Assembly (NCBI GenBank): GCA_943329505.2
Contig: CALQED020000015.1
Span: forward strand, 1 to 11,321
DNA length: 11,321 nucleotides
Direction of reading: 5' to 3'
Origin: Polynucleobacter meluiroseus
Lineage (GTDB): Bacteria; Pseudomonadota; Gammaproteobacteria; Burkholderiales; Burkholderiaceae
Positions 6,688-11,321 of this stretch are shown in pieces (the stretch's first letter is position 1; the number at the start of each line of letters is the position of its first letter). The position numbers and the translations under genes are program-made. The notes under the pieces were generated by a model, which worked only from the letters and a program-made list of their open reading frames with translations, ran no database searches and had not been told where the DNA came from.

Positions 6688-6753
6688 ATGGCTCAATGTT
6701 CTATTTTCGTGCGGTTAAAAGTTTTAAGAAAAAAATGCAAGCCAAAACTTTAG
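6688..6753 (+). CDS. Putative 21-residue leader peptide upstream of argF
   Basis: An ATG at 6688 is preceded by AGGTGG (6675-6680), a near-consensus ribosome binding site with a 7-base spacer, better than the one before argF. The frame encodes a basic peptide (two Arg, five Lys in 21 residues), with Arg codons CGG and AGA. It stops with TAG at 6751-6753, 13 bases before the argF ATG. A run of seven As (6729-6735) sits in the phase A AAA AAA relative to this frame. Backward slippage there would enter a frame that ends in TGA at 6768-6770, overlapping the argF ATG as ATGA. A short ORF can arise by chance in such DNA, so this is a candidate only. Confidence 0.25.
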   Translation: MAQCSIFVRLKVLRKKCKPKL

Positions 6754-6766
6754 TGGAAACTCAACG

Positions 6767-7714
6767 ATGACATCACTGGCAAAGCCTCAAGTGCATGGTC
6801 AGGTAAAGCACTACCTGCAGTTTTCTGACCTCACTCGCGAGGAATATGACTACCTACTCAAAAGATCAGCACGGTTAAAAGTCAAGTTTAAGAGTTATGA
6901 GACTTGGCATCCTTTGCATGATCGTACTTTGGCAATGATCTTTGAAAAACATTCTACGCGTACTCGCCTCTCCTTCGAGGCAGGCATTCATCAGCTTGGA
7001 GGACACGCGGTATACCTCAATACCCGCGACACTCAATTAGGCCGTGGCGAGCCTGTAGAGGATGCTGCACAGGTGATTTCACGGATGACTGACATCATTA
7101 TGATTCGTACCTTTGGTCAGGAGACTATTGAGCGCTTTGCTGCGAACTCTCGTGTACCCGTGATTAATGGCTTAAGTAATGAATTTCACCCTTGCCAAGT
7201 TTTGGCTGATATCTTTACCTATGTTGAGGCCCGTGGACCGATTCAGGGGAAAACGGTTGCTTGGGTGGGTGATGCTAACAATATGGCCTATACCTGGATT
7301 CAGGCAGCCGAGTGTTTGGATTTCCAACTGCGCTTTTCTGCGCCAGAGGGTTATCAGTTAGATCCTGAACGCTTAACTAAGAATGCCGCAAAACATTTAA
7401 CGATTTGCGCTGATCCAAAAGATGCCTGCAAAGGCGCTAACTTGGTTACTACCGATGTTTGGACTAGCATGGGCTACGAAGCTGAAAACACTTCACGTAT
7501 GAATGCTTTTAAGGACTGGATGGTCGATGAAGAGTTAATGTCCTTAGCAAAACCTGACGCTTTATTTATGCATTGCCTGCCTGCCCATCGGGGTGAAGAA
7601 GTATCTGCGGGCGTGATTGATGGCCCACAAAGCATTGTGTGGGAAGAGGCAGAAAATCGTTTGCATGTTCAAAAAGCCTTGATGGAGTATTTACTCTGTG
7701 GTCGCTTGGATTGA
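6767..7714 (+). CDS. argF: Ornithine carbamoyltransferase
   Basis: ArgF condenses ornithine with carbamoyl phosphate to give citrulline and phosphate, in arginine biosynthesis in the cytoplasm. The 315-residue product has the carbamoyl-phosphate-binding STRTR at residues 63-67 and HPCQ at 141-144. The ornithine-binding loop HCLPAHRGEEV begins at residue 269, with the reactive-site cysteine at 270. It also has the SMG-type loop in TSMGYE. Length is typical. The ATG has GGAA at 6755-6758, 8 bases upstream. It is followed by argG after 67 bases without a terminator, so the two probably form one transcript ending after ppnP. No E. coli-type ARG box was recognised upstream. Confidence 0.97.
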   Translation: MTSLAKPQVHGQVKHYLQFSDLTREEYDYLLKRSARLKVKFKSYETWHPLHDRTLAMIFEKHSTRTRLSFEAGIHQLGGHAVYLNTRDTQLGRGEPVEDAAQVISRMTDIIMIRTFGQETIERFAANSRVPVINGLSNEFHPCQVLADIFTYVEARGPIQGKTVAWVGDANNMAYTWIQAAECLDFQLRFSAPEGYQLDPERLTKNAAKHLTICADPKDACKGANLVTTDVWTSMGYEAENTSRMNAFKDWMVDEELMSLAKPDALFMHCLPAHRGEEVSAGVIDGPQSIVWEEAENRLHVQKALMEYLLCGRLD

Positions 7715-7781
7715 GAGTGAAAGAGTAAGTAAGAAAATTTTGAGTTATTTGTTTTTAATTAATTTTGATTGAATAAAAATC

Positions 7782-9014
7782 ATGTCTGATATTAAAAAAG
7801 CCGTACTAGCCTATTCCGGTGGTCTTGACACTAGTGTGATCTTAAAGTGGCTGCAAGATACTTATGGCTGTGAGATCGTTACCTTTACTGCGGACTTAGG
7901 TCAGGGTGAAGAATTGGAACCCGCCCGTGCCAAGGCTTTGCAGTTTGGCATCAAGCCAGAAAATATTTTTATCGATGATTTACGCGAAGAATTTGTGCGT
8001 GACTTTGTATTCCCGATGTTCCGCGCTAATACGATTTATGAAGGCGAATACCTCTTAGGTACTTCTATTGCCCGCCCACTCATTGCCAAACGTCAAATTG
8101 AAATTGCTCGCTTAACGGGTGCTGACTCTGTATCTCATGGCGCCACTGGTAAGGGAAACGATCAGGTTCGTTTTGAGTTGGGTTACTACGCCCTTGAACC
8201 CGGAATTAAAGTGATTGCCCCGTGGCGTGAATGGGATTTACTGTCGCGTGAGAAGTTGATGGCTTACGCAGAAAAGCATGGCATCCCCGTCGAAATGAAG
8301 CATAAGCAAGGCGGCTCCCCATACTCTATGGATGCCAATTTGTTACATATTAGTTACGAAGGTCGTCATCTTGAGAATCCAAACGCAGAGGCTGAAGAGT
8401 CTATGTGGCGTTGGACCGTCTCTCCAGAGAAGGCTCCAGACGCTTCAGAAATTATTGAAATTGAATTTAAGGCTGGCGATCCCGTCGCGATCAATGGCAA
8501 AAGCTATAAACCACATGAATTATTAGCAGAGCTCAATCGCGTTGGTGGTAAACATGGCATTGGCCGTCTCGACTTGGTAGAAAACCGCTTTGTTGGCATG
8601 AAGAGTAGGGGATGTTATGAAACGCCTGGCGGCACAATCCTCCTGAAAGCACATCGCGGTATTGAGAGTATTACCTTAGATCGTGAAGTAGCGCACTTAA
8701 AAGATGATCTGATGCCTCGCTACGCCAGCTTGATTTATAACGGCTTGTGGTGGTCTCCAGAGCGGATTGCTTTGCAAACTTTAATTGATCATACGCAGCA
8801 AATGGTGAATGGTCTAGTGCGCCTGAAGCTCTACAAAGGTTCTGTAGCCGTGATTTCACGTGACTCTGCCAATACTTTGTTTGATCAAAATATTGCGACC
8901 TTTGATGATGACGGCGGCGCATATAACCAAGCGGATGCTGGCGGCTTTATTAAGCTCAATGCCTTACGCATGCGAATTGCTGAAACGGCGAGGCGTAAGC
9001 GCGCTAAGAAGTAA
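7782..9014 (+). CDS. argG: Argininosuccinate synthase
   Basis: ArgG joins citrulline and aspartate with ATP to give argininosuccinate, directly using the ArgF product. The 410-residue length fits the shorter, widespread form of the enzyme. The ATP pyrophosphatase loop AYSGGLDTS is at residues 10-18, the GATGKGND substrate loop at 120-127, followed by RFE, and [16 protein letters not shown] lies near residue 180. The C-terminus is a basic RRKRAKK tail. The start [14 protein letters not shown] is the usual one. The upstream region is very AT-rich and has no recognisable Shine-Dalgarno. The gap to argF (7715-7781) has no hairpin, and the gap to ppnP is 42 bases. Confidence 0.98.
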   Translation: MSDIKKAVLAYSGGLDTSVILKWLQDTYGCEIVTFTADLGQGEELEPARAKALQFGIKPENIFIDDLREEFVRDFVFPMFRANTIYEGEYLLGTSIARPLIAKRQIEIARLTGADSVSHGATGKGNDQVRFELGYYALEPGIKVIAPWREWDLLSREKLMAYAEKHGIPVEMKHKQGGSPYSMDANLLHISYEGRHLENPNAEAEESMWRWTVSPEKAPDASEIIEIEFKAGDPVAINGKSYKPHELLAELNRVGGKHGIGRLDLVENRFVGMKSRGCYETPGGTILLKAHRGIESITLDREVAHLKDDLMPRYASLIYNGLWWSPERIALQTLIDHTQQMVNGLVRLKLYKGSVAVISRDSANTLFDQNIATFDDDGGAYNQADAGGFIKLNALRMRIAETARRKRAKK

Positions 9015-9056
9015 GCGTATTCATATTTAGAACTAAATGAAATAGAAAGAGTCCAG

Positions 9057-9362
9057 ATGCAATTTGATCAAGTTTCAGTCGGCAAAAAAGCCAATGTATT
9101 TTTTGATGGTAAGTGTGTTTCGCACACCGTGACGATGCCAAATGGTATTCGTAAGTCGGTTGGGGTGGTATTACCTAGCACTTTACGGTTTGACCTGAGC
9201 ACTAAAGAAATCATGGAAGTGGTTGACGGTACTGCTTTCGTCAGTATTAATGGTGCCCCAGAGCAAGCTTTTGTGGCAGGACAAAGTTGGGAAGTGGAAA
9301 AAGGTGGCTACTTCATTATTCGTGCTGAGAAACCAGTGCATTATGTTTGCCACTTTGAATAA
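9057..9362 (+). CDS. ppnP: Pyrimidine/purine nucleoside phosphorylase (PpnP, DUF1255/UPF0345)
   Basis: PpnP cleaves purine and pyrimidine nucleosides with phosphate to give free bases and ribose 1-phosphate; the E. coli homologue is YaiE. The 101-residue single-domain cupin-like product shows the family pattern: RKSVGVVLPSTLRFD, then KEIMEVVDGTAFVSI, GQSWEVEKGGYFIIRAE and a final VHYVCHFE. Length is close to the 94 residues of YaiE. A purine-rich AGAAAGAG sits just before the ATG. It follows argG on the same strand and precedes a strong terminator, so it is probably the last gene of the argF-argG transcript. No metabolic link to arginine synthesis is obvious. Confidence 0.92.
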   Translation: MQFDQVSVGKKANVFFDGKCVSHTVTMPNGIRKSVGVVLPSTLRFDLSTKEIMEVVDGTAFVSINGAPEQAFVAGQSWEVEKGGYFIIRAEKPVHYVCHFE

Positions 9363-9401
9363 ATGCCATAGTTTGCTTTAAGACTTCATTACTCAATCTG
9401 T

Positions 9402-9446
9402 AAAACCCCCTAGTTGGATGCTTCATCTTGCTAGGGGGTTTTGCTT
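9402..9446 (+). terminator. Strong intrinsic terminator after ppnP
   Basis: Twelve perfect base pairs join 9402-9413 (AAAACCCCCTAG) to 9431-9442 (CTAGGGGGTTTT). The 17-base loop can itself fold through GATG (9417-9420) and CATC (9424-9427). The 3' T-run and the complementary A-run make it potentially active in both directions. It should end the argF-argG-ppnP message. Confidence 0.9.
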
Positions 9447-9447
9447 T

Positions 9448-9494
9448 GCTGGTTCAGACAACATACAAGATTAAAAAAAGTGTTGTTAACCAGC
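9448..9494. repeat. Interrupted 13-bp inverted repeat upstream of the solute-binding protein gene
   Basis: GCTGGTT (9448-9454) matches AACCAGC (9488-9494), and inside it ACAACA (9458-9463) matches TGTTGT (9481-9486), with a 3-by-1 mismatch between them and a 17-base A-rich centre. No T-run follows, so it is not a terminator. It lies 66 bases before the next start codon. It could be a regulator-binding site or a leader RNA hairpin for that gene. Confidence 0.5.
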
Positions 9495-9560
9495 AATCAT
9501 TGTTAGTATTCTCATCATTACTTTTATCAAAATAGTGCAAATCTATTCGGAGGCAACGAT

Positions 9561-10541
9561 ATGGGATACAGACATGCTCACGCCATACTCAAGGCAGCAT
9601 TGGTAGCAATACTTTTCTGTCCTTTGATAGTAAAGGCCCAAAATTACCCTAATCACCCACTCAAAATCATTGCCCCCTTTCCTGCTGGGGGTACTAGCGA
9701 CTTGATTAGTCGTGTGATTGCTCAAAGATTGGGTGAGGCCCTTGGTCAAAGTGTCATTGTTGAAAATAAGCCTGGTGCCAATGGAACAATTGGGCTTGAG
9801 GCAGCAGCTAAATCAACAGCTGATGGCTACACATTGCTCATTTGCAGTAATGGCGTTGTATTAAATAGTCCATTTTTATACAATAAATTGAACTATGACT
9901 GGTTTAAAGACTTTGCAGCAATTTCTATGGTGGGCATCGCCGGTCAGATTTTGGTTGTCAATCCAAGTTCACCAGCAAAAACGGTGGCTGAGCTTGTTGC
10001 TCTTGCAAAAGCAAAGCCTGGCCAAATCAATTATGGGTCTGGTGGCAAGGCAAATGCATCACATTTAGCTGCAGAAAAGTTTCGGTCAGCCGCAGGGATT
10101 GATATTGTTCACATTCCCTACAAAGGTAATGGCGCAGCCACAACCGCGCTCGTCTCGGGTGAGGTACAGCTAGTTTTTTCCGATATGGCTCCGGCACTCC
10201 CTTTTATTAATTCTAAAAAGTTGTTGCCATTGGCGGTGACTACCTTACAGCGGTCAAGCTCTTTGCCTGAGGTGCCAACAATGGCAGAGATTGGGTATCC
10301 CAATTTTGAGTCGGTAGTTTGGTGGACGCTAGTGACCCAAAAAGGCGTGCCTGAGCCCATCATTCAAAAATTAAATAGTGCACTTGAAAAAATCATGACT
10401 TCAGCAGAAGTCAAAGATAGCTTTTTGAAGCTGGGAGTGACACCGCTTTACAGCTCGCCCGAGCGAGTAAATGAAATTGCCAGAAGAGATTTGGTTGTAG
10501 CAGGCGATCTCATTAAAAAACTCAATATACCGAAAGAATAA
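9561..10541 (+). CDS. Periplasmic solute-binding protein of the Bug (TctC) family
   Basis: Bug proteins are the extracytoplasmic receptors of tripartite tricarboxylate-type transporters and bind small carboxylates or related compounds in the periplasm. The 326-residue product starts with a Sec signal peptide: basic start, hydrophobic core at about 9-24, predicted cleavage after V24-K25-A26. The mature part begins QNYPNHPLKIIAPFPAGGTSDL, the family's characteristic ligand-loop region. It continues with VVENKPGANG-like sequence at about 67-77, INYGSGG, HIPYKG and LPEVPTMAEIGYP. Length is typical. CGGAGG at 9548-9553 with a 7-base spacer supports the ATG. No tctA or tctB membrane genes are nearby, so it is an orphan receptor, common in Burkholderiales. 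The ligand cannot be predicted. Confidence 0.95.
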   Translation: MGYRHAHAILKAALVAILFCPLIVKAQNYPNHPLKIIAPFPAGGTSDLISRVIAQRLGEALGQSVIVENKPGANGTIGLEAAAKSTADGYTLLICSNGVVLNSPFLYNKLNYDWFKDFAAISMVGIAGQILVVNPSSPAKTVAELVALAKAKPGQINYGSGGKANASHLAAEKFRSAAGIDIVHIPYKGNGAATTALVSGEVQLVFSDMAPALPFINSKKLLPLAVTTLQRSSSLPEVPTMAEIGYPNFESVVWWTLVTQKGVPEPIIQKLNSALEKIMTSAEVKDSFLKLGVTPLYSSPERVNEIARRDLVVAGDLIKKLNIPKE

Positions 10542-10576
10542 ATTAGTATCGTGAGTTCACGGCATCAGAATAGGAC

Positions 10577-11029
10577 TTATTTTCTAGGTAAGCCTTGCAC
10601 TACCGTTCCTGGGACAATCACTCGCTCTGAGAACCACTGCTTGTTCATCTCTAAGGCGTAACGCACCGCTGCTTTTGGGCAGTGATTATTGGTGGTTTCT
10701 GCTTGCATCTCTTCGATATTCACAATCTTGCCATCATCGGCAATAAATGCGATGGAGAGTGGAATCTTGGTGTTGTTCATCCAAAAACAATGACCTGCTT
10801 TTTGATCGAAGATAAATAGCATTCCTGAATTGGTTGGCATGCTGGTGCGATTCATGAGGCCTACCTCTCTTGCCTTGGGCGTATCTGCCAACTCTGCTTG
10901 AATACGGTAGATCCCCGTCTTCAATTCAATGATTGGTAGACCAACATTGACTTGTGCCACAACCAGGGTGGAGCAAATGAGAAGAGCGGTAGTGAAAAGC
11001 GTACGACTGAGGTTTTGATTAATCTGCAT
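10577..11029 (-). CDS. Secreted DUF192 family protein
   Basis: The 150-residue product has an N-terminal signal peptide (hydrophobic core at about 10-24, likely cleavage after V23-V24-A25) and a single DUF192 domain (PF02643). The domain is recognised by the segments AREVGLMNRTSMPTNSGMLFIF, FWMNNTKIPLSIAFI with a following acidic DDGKIVNIEEM, and YALEMNKQWF. DUF192 forms a small beta barrel of unknown function and is often exported. Two cysteines remain in the mature part, in GHCFWM and NHCPKA, and could form a disulfide. The ATG has no Shine-Dalgarno; a -10-like TAAAAT lies 7 bases upstream. The cold-shock gene upstream on the same strand is separated by a terminator, so this gene needs its own promoter or read-through. 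Confidence 0.9.
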   Translation of the reverse strand: MQINQNLSRTLFTTALLICSTLVVAQVNVGLPIIELKTGIYRIQAELADTPKAREVGLMNRTSMPTNSGMLFIFDQKAGHCFWMNNTKIPLSIAFIADDGKIVNIEEMQAETTNNHCPKAAVRYALEMNKQWFSERVIVPGTVVQGLPRK

Positions 11030-11036
11030 GTAAAGG

Positions 11037-11042
11037 ATTTTA
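11037..11042 (-). promoter_or_regulatory. Possible -10 box of the DUF192 gene
   Basis: Minus-strand TAAAAT (five of six consensus bases) ends 7 bases before the DUF192 ATG. No convincing -35 lies 16-18 bases upstream. If used, the transcript would begin at about the start codon. Confidence 0.22.
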
Positions 11043-11062
11043 AGTCAGCCAATTTGTAGACG

Positions 11063-11094
11063 AAAAAAAACCCAGGAACAAGTCCTGGGTTTTT
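11063..11094 (-). terminator. Intrinsic terminator of the cold-shock gene
   Basis: Reading the minus strand, CCCAGGA (11089-11083) and TCCTGGG (11077-11071) form a 7-bp GC-rich stem with a 5-base loop, followed by eight Ts (11070-11063). Five Ts on the plus side extend the symmetry, so it could work both ways. It starts 19 bases after the cold-shock stop codon. Confidence 0.92.
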
Positions 11095-11113
11095 AATAAT
11101 GATCTAAGGACTA

Positions 11114-11317
11114 TTAAGCCGCTTGGATATTGGTAGCTTGCTTGCCTTTAGGGCCTTGGGTAATATCAAACGTTACCTTTTGGTTTTCCTTGAGGGTTTT
11201 GAACCCAGGCATAGTAATTGCGCTGAAATGCGCGAACAACTCTTCTTCACCATCATCAGGTTTGATAAAGCCAAAACCTTTTGCATCATTGAACCACTTA
11301 ACAATTCCGGTCGCCAT
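11114..11317 (-). CDS. Cold-shock protein (CspA family)
   Basis: The 67-residue product is a single cold-shock domain that binds single-stranded RNA and DNA, acting as an RNA chaperone. The RNA-binding motifs are KGFGFI (residues 13-18, RNP1) and LFAHF (27-31, RNP2), after the standard [16 protein letters not shown] start. Length fits the 65-70 residues of the family. Only four bases lie upstream in the window, so its promoter and the long leader often found on cold-inducible csp genes cannot be judged. It ends in its own strong terminator before the DUF192 gene. The exact paralogue (CspA, CspC, CspD type) cannot be assigned. Confidence 0.96.
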   Translation of the reverse strand: MATGIVKWFNDAKGFGFIKPDDGEEELFAHFSAITMPGFKTLKENQKVTFDITQGPKGKQATNIQAA

Positions 11318-11321
11318 GCGA

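Noticed and set aside
6616..6766. E. coli-type ARG boxes for ArgR before argF
   Set aside because: No TGAAT/ATTCA-type half-site pair with correct spacing was found by eye.
9543..9749. A 68-codon minus-strand frame opposite the start of the receptor gene
   Set aside because: It is antisense to a signal-peptide region with a strong plus-strand ribosome binding site, and has no own signals.
10550..10561. Palindrome CGTGA-GT-TCACG between the receptor and DUF192 genes
   Set aside because: Five-base arms with a 2-base centre cannot form a stable hairpin, and there is no T-run. Too short to call an operator without other copies.
1..11321. CRISPR arrays, insertion sequences, tRNA or rRNA genes, toxin-antitoxin or defence genes
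   Set aside because: No regularly spaced direct repeats, transposase motifs, cloverleaf-like gene ends or relevant protein families were seen on either strand.

Overview
This window looks like core chromosome from a betaproteobacterium of the Burkholderiaceae, most likely Polynucleobacter or a close relative. The evidence is the protein repertoire (Burkholderia-type PurM N-terminus, DUF3579, Bug-type periplasmic binding protein), the gene-dense layout with short intergenic gaps, the moderate GC content and a gene order I recall from that group. The genus assignment is an inference; no database was searched.

Layout. Positions 1-519 (minus) hold the N-terminal part of an AI-2E/PerM-family membrane protein, divergent from purM (592-1644, plus; purine synthesis). 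purM converges on miaA (1670-2674, minus; tRNA i6A37 synthesis), which is divergent from a DedA-family membrane protein (TTG start at 2730, end 3377). DedA converges on a minus-strand pair read as murJ (5807-4254, lipid II flippase) then a SirB1-family protein (4248-3406), only 5 bases apart. rpsT (5959-6225, plus; ribosomal protein S20) is divergent from murJ and ends in a strong terminator. A DUF3579 gene (6615-6307, minus) is divergent from argF (6767-7714), which is followed by argG (7782-9014) and ppnP (9057-9362); a strong hairpin terminator at 9402-9442 closes that transcription unit. A stand-alone Bug/TctC-type solute-binding protein (9561-10541) follows. It converges on a secreted DUF192 protein (11029-10577, minus), and a cold-shock protein with its own terminator (11317-11114, minus) lies at the right edge.

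How the genes work together. argF and argG catalyse the two consecutive steps from ornithine to argininosuccinate and are probably co-transcribed. murJ and the SirB1 gene are probably translated from one message. The rest is a mix of housekeeping functions: purine synthesis, tRNA modification, translation, nucleoside salvage, envelope maintenance and cold shock.

I found no mobile element, CRISPR array, toxin-antitoxin pair, defence island, rRNA or tRNA, and no gene-free stretch longer than 198 bases. No obviously new multi-gene system is present. The best leads are non-coding or cis-acting: a leader region before argF with a Shine-Dalgarno-equipped mini-ORF, a correctly phased A7 heptamer and an ATGA stop/start overlap; a long interrupted inverted repeat before the solute-binding protein gene; a perfect -10 box 5 bases from the miaA start, suggesting a leaderless mRNA; and a cysteine-free SirB1 protein tied to MurJ.
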